From assembly GCA_013821825.1 (NCBI GenBank), contig PNJK01000011.1, positions 1-64,000 of the forward strand: 64,000 nucleotides of DNA, given 5' to 3'. The notes below the pieces were generated by a model. The model did no database searches. It saw only the letters and a program-made list of their open reading frames with translations, and had not been told where the DNA came from. Positions 37,116 to 47,199 of the stretch are shown in pieces (positions within the stretch are counted from its first letter, which is position 1; every line of letters begins with the position of its first letter). Source of the DNA: Rhodobacter sp. (lineage in GTDB: Bacteria; Pseudomonadota; Alphaproteobacteria; Rhodobacterales; Rhodobacteraceae). The translations under genes were made by a program, and so were the position numbers.

Positions 37116-37927
37116 CCGATCCGATCGATGGATTGCCCGTGTGGCTAATAAATTTGCCTCGCGCTGAAGGGCGCAAGGAAAGAATGCAGGCACGGCTTTC
37201 TGCAATTGGACTGCCCTACATTCTGTTTCCGGGCGTAGATGGCAAGGCCGAAGAAAAACGCCTCCTTAGCAACACTGACGTCGCAGCCTTTGAACGCAAC
37301 ATGGGTCGAAAGATCCTGATTGGCGGCATTGGCTGCTACCATTCCCACCTTGGAGTGTGGGAGGCGTTTCTCGCGACTGGCAAACCCGTGGCGCTTGTGC
37401 TGGAAGACGACGTGGTGTTCCACGACGACTTTCTGGATGCTTTGCGTCTGGGGTTGAAGGCCAAATCGCACTGGGATTTTTTGAAGCTCAACCGGATCCG
37501 AGCCAAGTTGCCAGTGTGTCAGGGAAGGGTCGGACCCTACCGCCTGAATGCCTACATCGGCCCCGCGACGGGAACGGGCGCTTATCTGATCACCCGCGAC
37601 ACTGCGGAAAAACTTCTCTCCGCCATGCGCCGGGTGACGCGGGCAACAGACCATGAGATCAACCGTTTCTTCGCTCATGACTTCCGTCTGCGCGGTCTTG
37701 AACCTTTTCCGAGTCATCTTGAGGAGGGGGAAAGTCTTATTGCTACAGAATCGGGAGGATACAGCGCCGTAAGGAAGTTCCCGTGGTATCGGCGATTGCC
37801 AAATTTTCGCCTACGGGCAGCAAACTATGTGCGCCGCATTTCGTGGATGATACGTCGAAAAGAAGGTCTACCTCGACCGAGTCGTGACCTCATCGAAACA
37901 GACAGAACAGTGGAACCAGAATCGTGA
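37112..37927 (+). CDS. Glycosyltransferase family 25 (LPS biosynthesis type)
   Basis: A 271-residue GT25 protein beginning with a GTG that overlaps the previous stop. Family landmarks are VWLINLPRAEGRKERM, GGIGCYHSHLGVWE and the metal-binding LVLEDDVVF, followed by GTGAYLITRDTAEKLL. Such enzymes add sugars (often galactose) to lipooligosaccharide. The last 4 bases overlap the FkbM gene (GTGA). Codon use is less GC-rich than in the surrounding region. Confidence 0.88.
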   Translation: MTDPIDGLPVWLINLPRAEGRKERMQARLSAIGLPYILFPGVDGKAEEKRLLSNTDVAAFERNMGRKILIGGIGCYHSHLGVWEAFLATGKPVALVLEDDVVFHDDFLDALRLGLKAKSHWDFLKLNRIRAKLPVCQGRVGPYRLNAYIGPATGTGAYLITRDTAEKLLSAMRRVTRATDHEINRFFAHDFRLRGLEPFPSHLEEGESLIATESGGYSAVRKFPWYRRLPNFRLRAANYVRRISWMIRRKEGLPRPSRDLIETDRTVEPES

Positions 37928-38712
37928 CCCTAGATATCAACCTAAAGCAAAAGACACGACTCTTCTTCAGCAATCTTCTTGGCTCTCTTGGCCTTGATGA
38001 TAGGGTGCGAATTGATATCTCCGAAAGAGACGGTCTTTTTGTGGCCAGCATACCTGGCAGAGAAATCGCAATTCCGTCCGCGAAGCGCTGGCGAAACTAC
38101 AAACGTGGTTGGGAGCAACGAATGGCACGCCTGACTTATCAGTTTGGAGTCAACGAATTTGCGTCGATAAATCCTGGAGACGTTGTGATTGATCTGGGAG
38201 CGAACATTGGTGAGTTCACGACAGCAGTTGCAGGATTGGGCGCTATTGTTCATGCAATAGAGGGCGATCCACTCGTCTTCCGGTGCCTTGAGTTCAATAC
38301 TGGTAATCTTGAAAATGTCACTCGGCACGAGACCGTAGTTTGGAAGGAAGACACAACGTTGACATTTTATTCTGAACCAACCGACGCCAATAGCTCAATC
38401 TTCTTGCCAATGGGTGATGCGCCGGTGAGGGAATTACGCGTCCGTGCAGTTCGTCTGGACACACTGGCTGATCAATTTAATATTGGCGAGGTCGCATTTC
38501 TGAAATGCGACGCCGAAGGAGCAGAACCAGAGGTCATTGAGGGTGGGCACCATTTGCTTTCTCGGACAAAAGCAGTAGCATTCGACACCGGCGCCGAACG
38601 GCTCGGCGAAGAAACTTCAAGTGAATGCGAAGCCTTGTTGCGGGCTCTCGGATTCACTGTTCATCATGAGGTCCGTAAAGGTCGAAAGATCACTCTTGGA
38701 ATCCGCCACTAG
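37924..38712 (+). CDS. FkbM family methyltransferase
   Basis: A 262-residue SAM methyltransferase of the FkbM family (DVVIDLGANIGEF at about residues 86-98; CDAEGAEPEVIEGG), typically O-methylating sugars of surface polysaccharides. It starts with GTG overlapping the GT25 stop. It is the AT-richest gene in the window, with many A/T-ending codons (for example the stretch 38130-38450), standing out from its GC-rich neighbours. Its 3' end overlaps the convergent neuB-like gene by 23 bases, marking the right edge of the probable insert. Confidence 0.85.
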   Translation: MTLDINLKQKTRLFFSNLLGSLGLDDRVRIDISERDGLFVASIPGREIAIPSAKRWRNYKRGWEQRMARLTYQFGVNEFASINPGDVVIDLGANIGEFTTAVAGLGAIVHAIEGDPLVFRCLEFNTGNLENVTRHETVVWKEDTTLTFYSEPTDANSSIFLPMGDAPVRELRVRAVRLDTLADQFNIGEVAFLKCDAEGAEPEVIEGGHHLLSRTKAVAFDTGAERLGEETSSECEALLRALGFTVHHEVRKGRKITLGIRH

Positions 38713-39739
38713 CGGTCAGATCCCCCCACTTCAACTGCGTGTTCCTAGTAACCGCCCGCTGCAGCCTCTTCCCCACTACCTTGTCGAAGTCATAGGCCGG
38801 GATCTCGCCTGACCCCGGGCGGCGCGCCCAGATGTCCGCCTCGGCAATCACATGGCCGGCGGGCAGATCGGCGTCGGCGACAACCGAGCCGCGGGCAAAG
38901 CGGTAGACGTCTTCCTCGGGCGCGGTGCGCTGTTTCGGGTTGCTGGCGGCGATCCAGATTTCCTTCGACCGGTCGATCAGGTGGCGCAGTTCGGCCGGGT
39001 CCATCGAGTTGATGATGTCCGGCCCCTTGCGATAGCGGGTGTCGGTGTAGTGTCGTTCGAGGATGCAGGCGCCCAAGGCGACGCTGGCCAGAGCCATTTC
39101 GGGGCCGATGGAATGGTCAGAAAAGCCCACGACGGCCTTGGGGAACGCTTCGCGAAGGTCGCTCACGCCGCGAAGGCTGACGATCTCGGGCGGCGATGGG
39201 TAGAGGTTGGTGCATTCCAGAAGCGCATAGTCGATGCCCGCCGCATCCAGAATTGCGACAGAAGCGCGAATAGTTTCAATGGTTTGCATGCCCGTCGATA
39301 GAATCACCGGCTTGCCCTTGCGCGCGATGTGACGGATCAGCGGCAGGTTGTCGGCCTCGCCCGAGCCGATCTTGTAGGCGGGCACGTCCAGCGTCTCGAG
39401 GAAATCGGCGGCAGCGCGGGAGAACGGAGTGGAAATCCAGATCATCCCGAGGGATTCGGTATAGCGCTTGAGTTCCGCCTCTTCCGGCAAGGACAAGGCG
39501 CAGCGTTCCATCACATGCCAGATCGAGACATCGGCGTTCGGCGGGAAGATCGACTTCGCCTCCTCGGTCATTTCGTCTTCGATGATATGGGTCTGGTGCT
39601 TGATCATCTCGCAGCCAGCCCCGGCGGCCAGACGCACCATCTCTTTCGCTACGGCAAGATCGCCGCCATGGTTGATGCCGATCTCGGCGATGACCAGCGG
39701 CGGATGGTTCGGGCCGATGTCGCGATTGCCGATCTTCAT
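38690..39739 (-). CDS. neuB: N-acetylneuraminate synthase family protein (NeuB/LegI-like)
   Basis: A 349-residue NeuB-type synthase that condenses PEP with an N-acetylated hexosamine to give a nonulosonic acid. The TIM barrel shows VIAEIGINHGGD, EMIKHQTHI, ISTPFSRAAADFL, YKIGSGEADNLPLI, STGMQT and GFSDHSIG; the C-terminal SAF (antifreeze-like) domain carries RRPGSGEIPAYDFD and GKRLQRAV. The ATG at 39739 follows GGAGAGACC. It supplies the acid activated by the cytidylyltransferase at 31130. ThpR lies 50 bases upstream on the same strand. Confidence 0.92.
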   Translation of the reverse strand: MKIGNRDIGPNHPPLVIAEIGINHGGDLAVAKEMVRLAAGAGCEMIKHQTHIIEDEMTEEAKSIFPPNADVSIWHVMERCALSLPEEAELKRYTESLGMIWISTPFSRAAADFLETLDVPAYKIGSGEADNLPLIRHIARKGKPVILSTGMQTIETIRASVAILDAAGIDYALLECTNLYPSPPEIVSLRGVSDLREAFPKAVVGFSDHSIGPEMALASVALGACILERHYTDTRYRKGPDIINSMDPAELRHLIDRSKEIWIAASNPKQRTAPEEDVYRFARGSVVADADLPAGHVIAEADIWARRPGSGEIPAYDFDKVVGKRLQRAVTRNTQLKWGDLTASGGFQE

Positions 39740-39789
39740 GGGTCTCTCCGGATGACGCGCCCCCGTGCTGCATGACCACCCCCCTGCTG

Positions 39790-40347
39790 TCAAGCCGGCC
39801 GATGTGTCGTCAGGGGATATCGGGCCAAAACGTCGTACCCTGCGCCCTTCGGCCCAAGCCGGCTTTGCCACAGGGTCAGTTCCTCGATCTGCCAGGGCGG
39901 CGTGGCGAAGACGGCGCCAAGGGCGACGGCCCGTTCAAGCCGCGCCACCTCGAATGGCGGCGGTGGACGGAAACGGCCCAAGGTCACATGCGGCACGAAT
40001 TTCCGCGTCTCGACAGGGCAGCCGGCGCGGCGCGCAACTGTTTCGACCTTTGCCTGCAGCCGCGCCAAAGCTGCCGAGGGAGCCACCCCGGCCCATGCCG
40101 TATGCGGCCTTTCGCGACCAAAAAGCCCCAGTCCCTTGAGGGCCAGCGGAAAAGACGCTTCGCGCAGCGCGGTGAACCCTTCATGAGCGGCCTCGAGGTC
40201 AGCCTCCGGGCAATCGCCCAGAAATACGAGGGTCAGATGAAGCGCCTCCGGCTCGACCTTGCGCGGGAGTGGCAGCAGGAATTGCTGCACGGCCAGCGCC
40301 CCACGCACAGCCTCCGGCAGGGCAATCCCGAGAAACGCCCGGATCAT
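39790..40347 (-). CDS. thpR: RNA 2',3'-cyclic phosphodiesterase
   Basis: A 185-residue 2H phosphoesterase. Both His-x-Thr-x motifs are visible: HLTLVFLG (about residues 37-44) and HVTLGRF (about 120). It opens 2',3'-cyclic phosphates at RNA ends. It overlaps the deacetylase gene by 4 bases (ATGA), giving a run of glutathione peroxidase, deacetylase and thpR read leftward. The three functions are unrelated, so this looks like compact co-transcription rather than a pathway. Confidence 0.92.
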   Translation of the reverse strand: MIRAFLGIALPEAVRGALAVQQFLLPLPRKVEPEALHLTLVFLGDCPEADLEAAHEGFTALREASFPLALKGLGLFGRERPHTAWAGVAPSAALARLQAKVETVARRAGCPVETRKFVPHVTLGRFRPPPPFEVARLERAVALGAVFATPPWQIEELTLWQSRLGPKGAGYDVLARYPLTTHRPA

Positions 40348-41486
40348 CGCCGTGCCAGCGCAGCAAGGCGCACGCGGATCTCGGGGCGCACCGGACCTTC
40401 GCGGAGATCGTCGAGCAACGTGGTCAGCATCGCCGCGTCCGGCCCGGCCCGTCTACCGCCGCGCCAGTTCAGACCCTGCAGCACGACCCCGGCACCCTTC
40501 GGCAAATGGTCGGGCAGATCCTGACCCGAGAGGACGCCCCAGATCGCCGTCCAGAGCCGCCCGACCGACCATGGGTTGTAGCCGCCTCCGCCCAACACGA
40601 GGAACCGGGGGCTAATCGGCATCAGCGACCTCACCGCCTCAAGATAGGCCCGGTTTGACAGGGCCAGCCGCGACAACGGGTCTTCCGTCAGACTGTCGGC
40701 CCCGCATTGCAGCACGATGACCTGCGGCCGGAACTCGGCGACACGCGGCAGGATCAGTTCTTCCAGCACCGCCCGAGCCTCGCTGTCGTTGTACCCTTTC
40801 GGCACCGGCAGGTTGAACGCGCTGCCCCCGGCCCGGTCCTCCAGCGCGCCCGAGAACGGCCAGCGCCCCTCTTCATGGACCGAGATCATCCGGACACCCT
40901 GATCGCCCGCAAAGGCCAGTTGCACACCGTCGCAATGGTGCGCGTCCAGATCGACATAGACAATGCGCGACAGCCCGGCGCGTTGCAGCACCTTGATCCC
41001 CAGGACTACGTCATTCAGGTAGCAAAATCCGTTTGCCCGGCCGGGCAATCCGTGATGCGTGCCACCGCCCGGCACATGGATCACCCCCGACCTGGCAGTC
41101 AGAAGGTCGGCCGCCAACATCACGCCCCCTGCCCCGGTTGCCGGACGGCGAAAGACCTCGGCGAAGACTGGATTGGAAAGGGTGCCCAAATGGAACCGCG
41201 ACCGCATCTCATCGGTGGCGTCGCCCAGAAGCTCCGCGGCCTGAAGGGCGGCAATATAGGCCGGTTCATGCCACAGGGTCAGCGCCGCAGGCTTGGCGCG
41301 TGGGCTGGCGCGAAACCTGCCAGGCGGCAACCAGCCCAGCGCCCGCGCCAGATCCATTACCGTTGATACCCTGGGAACCCGCAAAGGATGCGCCGGACCA
41401 TAGGACGAGGCCCGATAGATCTCCGAGCCGATGAACAGCGGCTCTGCAACCGCCAGTTCCCCGGCCGGAGGCGGTATTTCGATCAC
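40344..41486 (-). CDS. Histone deacetylase-like amidohydrolase (AcuC type)
   Basis: A 380-residue zinc amidohydrolase of the arginase/deacetylase fold. The conserved GGGTHHGLPGRANGFCYLND (catalytic His pair), zinc-binding VDLDAHHCDGVQ, and VLQCGADSL are all present. Bacterial members deacetylate small acetylamines or acetylated proteins. The start is GTG at 41486, chosen because it overlaps the upstream stop as GTGA and because similarity starts there; the region further upstream belongs to glutathione peroxidase. Confidence 0.92.
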   Translation of the reverse strand: MIEIPPPAGELAVAEPLFIGSEIYRASSYGPAHPLRVPRVSTVMDLARALGWLPPGRFRASPRAKPAALTLWHEPAYIAALQAAELLGDATDEMRSRFHLGTLSNPVFAEVFRRPATGAGGVMLAADLLTARSGVIHVPGGGTHHGLPGRANGFCYLNDVVLGIKVLQRAGLSRIVYVDLDAHHCDGVQLAFAGDQGVRMISVHEEGRWPFSGALEDRAGGSAFNLPVPKGYNDSEARAVLEELILPRVAEFRPQVIVLQCGADSLTEDPLSRLALSNRAYLEAVRSLMPISPRFLVLGGGGYNPWSVGRLWTAIWGVLSGQDLPDHLPKGAGVVLQGLNWRGGRRAGPDAAMLTTLLDDLREGPVRPEIRVRLAALARR

Positions 41487-42001
41487 TCCGGAATTGCCTC
41501 GGTCTGCCCGGCGATGGCGGCGCTTTCCGGCCGGCGGCCAGAGCCGCAGGTGCCGACAAGGGTCCCGTCGGGCGTGATCAGCACCTTGTGGAAGTTCCAG
41601 CCGGGCAGAAAGCCGGTCTCTGCCTTCACCCAAGCATGAAACGGATGCGCGCTTTGCCCCCGAACGGAAGTGATCTCGGTCATCGGCAGGGTCGGATCGA
41701 AGGCGAGGGCGCAGTGCTCCTTGACGGATGCTTCAGCCGCCAGTTCCTGATTGAAGTCGTCAGACGGCACGGCATGGACAAGCGCCCCTTCGGCCCCGAA
41801 CTTGTCATGAAAGGCCTGCAATCCGTCAAGCTGGCCGACAAAGCCGCAAAGCGACGCCGTGTTGACCACAAGCACCGGCTTTCCGCGCCGATCGTCCAGG
41901 CTGATCTCTCCCCCGTCGATCAAGGCGAACCGGAACCCCTCGGCAGCGAAAGCCGCGGAACCGACACTGGCAGCCATGACTGCGATCACCAAACCAAGCA
42001 T
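41483..42001 (-). CDS. Exported glutathione peroxidase family protein
   Basis: A 172-residue thiol peroxidase. Residues 1-20 form a signal peptide (LVIAVMAASVGSAAFAA), so it works in the periplasm. The peroxidatic Cys52 lies in NTASLCGF in place of selenocysteine, and WNFHKVLI gives the Trp/Asn of the active site; the Gln usually found between is not obvious. The alternative is an atypical thioredoxin-like peroxidase that uses thioredoxin. It heads a leftward series with the deacetylase and thpR. Confidence 0.88.
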   Translation of the reverse strand: MLGLVIAVMAASVGSAAFAAEGFRFALIDGGEISLDDRRGKPVLVVNTASLCGFVGQLDGLQAFHDKFGAEGALVHAVPSDDFNQELAAEASVKEHCALAFDPTLPMTEITSVRGQSAHPFHAWVKAETGFLPGWNFHKVLITPDGTLVGTCGSGRRPESAAIAGQTEAIPE

Positions 42002-42167
42002 CTGCCGGACCTTTCCGCATGATTGCCTGTCCGAAACATAATCCCAAGACCTGTCTCGTCAAATCCCCGGGATATCCCTGTAATTCCCCGGATTTTCATG
42101 CCATATTACGATTGAGGTTACAGAGCAGGGGTCAGACCCGGAAATCGGGCGGCCAGATGGGCGTAAA

Positions 42168-42695
42168 ATGGGTTGGCAAGACAAGATCTCGGCACAAGGT
42201 GCCGAGTCGGCGGGTGCAAGGATGCAGTACGGTGCACTTTGCTGGCGTATGGACGATGCCGGGGTTGAGATTCTCCTGATCACAAGCCGCGACACTGGTC
42301 GCTGGATCATCCCGAAGGGATGGCCGATGCCGAGCCTCGCGCCGGAAGCGGCTGCTGCGCAAGAGGCGTGGGAGGAGGCGGGCGTTGAAGGCGTGGTGAA
42401 CCCGATGTGCCTGGGTCGCTACGGCTATCAGAAGTGTGTTTCGGAAACAGCACAGGTTCCCTGCGCAGTGGCCGTCTATGGTCTGCGCGTGGCGCGCCTC
42501 GTCGATAAGTTCCCCGAAATGAAAGAGCGCAACCGTCAATGGTTCCGCCCGGAGGAAGCCGCAAGTCTGGTGAATGAACCTGATCTCGCTGGCCTGATCG
42601 CAGGTTTCGTCCCGCCAATCGAAGGGCGCCGTGCCCCGATTTCAGGCGACGCCGACGTGGATGGCCGGAAAACCGGCCCCCGTCGCCGCGATTAG
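42168..42695 (+). CDS. NUDIX hydrolase
   Basis: A 175-residue Nudix protein. A Nudix box runs from about Gly51 to Val73 with the core QEAWEEAGV (65-73), and WIIPKGWPMP upstream is typical of diphosphoinositol-polyphosphate-phosphatase-like enzymes of Alphaproteobacteria. The C-terminal tail is polar and rich in Arg. It hydrolyses a nucleoside diphosphate derivative; the substrate is unknown. The start at 42168 is the first ATG after the 166-base gap to the divergent glutathione peroxidase. Confidence 0.9.
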   Translation: MGWQDKISAQGAESAGARMQYGALCWRMDDAGVEILLITSRDTGRWIIPKGWPMPSLAPEAAAAQEAWEEAGVEGVVNPMCLGRYGYQKCVSETAQVPCAVAVYGLRVARLVDKFPEMKERNRQWFRPEEAASLVNEPDLAGLIAGFVPPIEGRRAPISGDADVDGRKTGPRRRD

Positions 42696-42767
42696 GTACC
42701 GAGGCTGCCCATTGACCTTGATCCCGCAAGGCTTAGGCTCTGCGGCTGCCACGTCAGGACTCAGAAG

Positions 42768-43223
42768 ATGATCCGCTACAGCCTGAAATGCGAAGCCGGG
42801 CATGGCTTTGACAGCTGGTTCCAGAATGCTGTTGCCTTTGCGACGCTGCAGGCGGCGGGTCAGCTTGCCTGCCCGCTTTGCGGCACATCAGGAGTGGAAA
42901 AAGAGCTGATGGCGCCCAACGTTCAACCCGCGCGCCAAGCCGGCAAGGCACAGGAAGACCCAGCCTTGCCGCAGGCAAGACCTGCACTTTCCGAACCGCA
43001 GTCGGAGATCGAGGCCGCGATCGCCGCCTTGCGAAAGCAGATCGCCGAGAACTCGGAATACGTCGGCCTGAACTTCACGACAGAGGCCCGCCGCATCCAC
43101 GAAGGTGCCGCGCCGGAACGCGCGATCTATGGCGAAGCCCGCCCGGAAGACGCCCGCAGCATGATCGAGGACGGCCTGCCCGTGGCCCCCCTGCCGTTCC
43201 TGCCCACCCGCAAGGTCAACTGA
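42768..43223 (+). CDS. DUF1178 family protein
   Basis: A 151-residue protein of the DUF1178 family. The N-terminal zinc-ribbon-like part has Cys8 and the pair Cys35/Cys38 (LACPLCG). The C-terminus has EYVGLNFTTEARRIHEG and the conserved end GLPVAPLPFLPTRKVN. Function unknown; a metal-binding adaptor is plausible. It lies 72 bases after the Nudix gene and could share its transcript. Confidence 0.9.
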   Translation: MIRYSLKCEAGHGFDSWFQNAVAFATLQAAGQLACPLCGTSGVEKELMAPNVQPARQAGKAQEDPALPQARPALSEPQSEIEAAIAALRKQIAENSEYVGLNFTTEARRIHEGAAPERAIYGEARPEDARSMIEDGLPVAPLPFLPTRKVN

Positions 43224-43267
43224 CCGGAGGAAGGCCCCAGCGGGTCCCGGCGCACTGACCAAAGTTC

Positions 43268-43287
43268 GTTGGCCCGCGTTGGCCCGC
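43268..43287 (+). repeat. Tandem duplication of a 10-bp unit
   Basis: GTTGGCCCGC occurs twice in direct tandem between the convergent DUF1178 and MarR genes. No function is evident; it may be a slippage product in a terminator region. Confidence 0.5.
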
Positions 43288-43373
43288 GACTTCGTTTGCT
43301 CTGGATTTCCAGCGTTCGATGTCAGGCGCTCTTTGAGCAACCGCTACTCAACCGGCGCAGGCAACCCCGCCCA

Positions 43374-43871
43374 TCAGTAGATGTAGCGAATCTGCTCGGT
43401 CCAGAACCGCTCCATCCGGCGCAGGGCGGTGTTGATCTCGTCCATGCCGGACACATCGATCAGGCTGCGCTTTTCCATCGCTTCGGCTTGGCGTGCGAAA
43501 AGGTCAGCCAGAAGCCCCCGCACATGCCGCCCCTTTTCCGTCAACCGCACCCGGACCGACCGACGGTCAATCTCGGACCGCTGGTGGTGCATATAGCCCA
43601 GTTCGACCAGCTTCTTCAGGTTATAGCTGACGTTTGAGCCCTGGTAATAGCCGCGGGACTTCAACTCTCCCGCTGTAACCTCATTCTCGCCGATGTTGAA
43701 TAGAAGCAGCGCCTGGACCGAGTTGATCTCCAGAATGCCCAGCCGTTCGAATTCGTCCTTGATGACGTCAAGCAGCAGGCGATGCAGCCGTTCCATAAGG
43801 GCAAGGTTGTCGAGGTAGCAAGACAGGAACGCCCGGAGCGATCCATCCAGCAGCGGGGCGTGTTGCGTCAT
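43374..43871 (-). CDS. MarR-type winged-helix regulator (LdtR-like)
   Basis: A 165-residue regulator. The recognition-helix region ELKSRGYYQGSNVSYNLKKL is nearly identical to that of LdtR regulators of Rhizobiales, which control an L,D-transpeptidase and cell-wall stress. The beta-wing (RSEIDRRSVRVRLTEKG) follows. No transpeptidase gene is adjacent, so its targets lie elsewhere. The start at 43871 (MTQHAPLLDG) is preferred; the longer frame adds a non-conserved hydrophobic stretch. It is divergent or isolated from its neighbours. Confidence 0.85.
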   Translation of the reverse strand: MTQHAPLLDGSLRAFLSCYLDNLALMERLHRLLLDVIKDEFERLGILEINSVQALLLFNIGENEVTAGELKSRGYYQGSNVSYNLKKLVELGYMHHQRSEIDRRSVRVRLTEKGRHVRGLLADLFARQAEAMEKRSLIDVSGMDEINTALRRMERFWTEQIRYIY

Positions 43872-43948
43872 GCTGTTTCTCCACCATTCGATCGGGGACA
43901 GAATCAGCACAAAGAGCAAACATTCCGTAAACCCGTGACGAGTTTGCG

Positions 43949-44224
43949 CTAAGCCGGCCGTGTCAGGCGCTGACTCGCAAAGGTGGCGATCCGGTCAAGA
44001 AGCCCGGCTATTGCCGCCGGTGGCGTGGACTGGCCCAGGATCCACGCCATCAGGTCCTGATCATTCTCCGCGAGAAGGGCTTCGTAAACCTCAAGTTCCG
44101 CCGATCCAAGCCCGGCAAGATGCGCCTCGGCCCAAGGGCCGAGGACCAGGTCCATCTCTTTCGTCCCGCGCCGCCAGGACCGCATCAGCATCCGCTTCAG
44201 GCGCACTTCGACCGTCTCTGTCAT
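43949..44224 (-). CDS. sdhE: FAD assembly factor SdhE
   Basis: A 91-residue all-helical protein of the SdhE/SDHAF2 family that helps insert FAD covalently into the succinate dehydrogenase flavoprotein. The key RGxxE-type motif appears as RRGTKEMD near residue 19, and the following VLGPWAEAHL matches the family. Its divergent neighbour is aspartate aminotransferase; sdh genes are not in the window. Confidence 0.9.
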   Translation of the reverse strand: MTETVEVRLKRMLMRSWRRGTKEMDLVLGPWAEAHLAGLGSAELEVYEALLAENDQDLMAWILGQSTPPAAIAGLLDRIATFASQRLTRPA

Positions 44225-44245
44225 GGCGTTTCCGTTCCTGCTTGA

Positions 44246-45511
<1,266 letters not shown>

Positions 45512-45795
45512 TCCCTCGCCGACCGGATCACCGGATACCTGGTCGGCCAAGGCTGGAATTCCTCCCTCATCCCGGGGTTGTTCCAAGGTAAAGCCCGGTC
45601 CCGGCGCGCATCCGGGTTGACGGCCCCGACGCTCTGCTTAAGAAATGGGCGGGCGTGGGACTTGCCGTTGATCCGATGCCGATCCCCCGGTTGATCGGGT
45701 CTGCTCGTCGGTCGGTATTCCACGCATGTTTGCGCCGGTGAACGGGGATGTCTCGCTCCTTCGCGTGATCAGGCACCGAGACGCAGGAGAGCGCA

Positions 45796-46203
45796 ATGCC
45801 CGCAGACCTTCCCGAACATTACTTCCGGGTGCGTGAAAACGGCGCTGCGGTCTTCCGGATCAGCACCGAAAACCGCCAGCGCCGCATCGAGATGGACGAG
45901 ATCGCTACCGTCAACGTCAAGAACGGCAACATAAAGCCGCATGGCGATACCGACCTGACAGCTGAAGACCTGACCGCGATTGGCAACTGGCTGGCCGCGC
46001 GGCAGGCCCAGCTTGCCCTGCGCGAGGTAGATGACATCCTGCGCGCGCTCGATCACCTGAACCTGACCGCGCAATGGGTGCAGTCACGCGCGACGGACGA
46101 TCAGCTGGACGCCGTGACCGATCCGCTTCTTCTGGCGATGCATGATCTGCGGTCGGTACTGGTTCGGAAGAAAGCCGACCGTCTGGGCAAGGCCGAGGGC
46201 TGA
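45796..46203 (+). CDS. Conserved hypothetical protein
   Basis: A 135-residue acidic soluble protein that I do not recognise. It has a beta-strand start (HYFRVRENGAAVFRIS, then MDEIATVNVKNGNIKP) and a helical C-terminal half rich in Leu, Arg and Asp. GCAGGAGAGCGCA gives a good ribosome-binding site before the ATG. Its stop abuts the end of the convergent frameshifted VCBS gene with no spacer. A 284-base gap precedes it, in which only a weak 6-bp hairpin near 45520 was noticed. Confidence 0.7.
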   Translation: MPADLPEHYFRVRENGAAVFRISTENRQRRIEMDEIATVNVKNGNIKPHGDTDLTAEDLTAIGNWLAARQAQLALREVDDILRALDHLNLTAQWVQSRATDDQLDAVTDPLLLAMHDLRSVLVRKKADRLGKAEG

Positions 46204-46227
46204 TCAACAGGCCGGGATCAACAGGCC
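46202..46227. repeat. 12-bp direct repeat at the truncated end of the VCBS gene
   Basis: GATCAACAGGCC occurs at 46202-46213 and again at 46216-46227, a 14-base period. It covers the stop of the 135-residue gene and the premature end of the VCBS gene, and could be the scar of a deletion or a slippage duplication. Confidence 0.6.
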
Positions 46228-46759
46228 CGGCAGTCGCAAGGTTTCCACCAGCAGGGCGCCCTCCAGCCGTACTAAGACCAATTCCTTCGGCAGATGTGGC
46301 CGGTCGACACAGGCGATCTCGACCTGCCCGGTGCCATCGAAATCTGCAATGCCTGCGGGGGCCAGCCAACGGTTCGGCTGGCCGATGAAGCGGGTGGCCG
46401 TGATCCTGCCGTCAGGTGAATGGATGGCAAGAGATGCACCAAGGGAAAGGTCAGTCTCGACGACCAGCACTTCCGCCCGCCCGCCTCCGTCAACATCGGC
46501 CACACGGGCCGCAATGCCCTTGAAGACCCGTGTCGGTGGCAGGGTGATCGTGACCTCGGTCAGGTCTTGCCCCGCGCAGCCGATGCAGGTGTTGACTGCC
46601 AGCCTCAGGCTGCCCCATTCCAGCGCATCGCCAAGCACCGCATGGCCGTAGCGGTCCGTCGGGCTGGCAAGCTCGGCGCGGACAACCTCACCCTCGCCGA
46701 CCGAGACCTGTTCCGCCCGCGCGGCCCGGCCAGCAGCACGAGTGCCAGCGCCAGCGGCA

Positions 46760-46760
<1 letters not shown>
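46204..46760 (-). pseudogene. Exported FG-GAP/VCBS-repeat protein, frameshifted and C-terminally truncated
   Basis: From ATG 46760 the frame encodes a signal-peptide start (MPLALALVLLAG). One base missing in the run GGCCGGGCCGCGCGG (about 46722-46736) breaks it; in the next frame the protein continues as ARAEQVSVGEGEVV with a signal-cleavage-like ARA, then RYGHAVLGDALEWGSL and two FG-GAP-like repeats (ADVDGGGRAEVLVV, ADFDGTGQVEIACV). The start overlaps the ferredoxin stop as TGATG, supporting it. It ends at LRLPGLLIPAC, shorter than I recall for the family. A sequencing error could explain the shift but not the truncation. Confidence 0.8.
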
Positions 46761-47197
<437 letters not shown>

Positions 47198-47199
47198 CA

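Noticed and set aside
36339-38712. A mobile element carrying the AT-richer glycan genes
   Set aside because: No transposase, integrase, terminal inverted repeats or attachment-site duplication is visible at the edges.
42062-42100. AAATCC...GGATTT inverted repeat between glutathione peroxidase and the Nudix gene
   Set aside because: The inner bases do not pair, so the structure is not continuous.
45520-45550. Hairpin CCGACC/GGTCGG after aspartate aminotransferase as a terminator
   Set aside because: Only 6 bp of stem, a long imperfect loop and no T-run; too weak to list.
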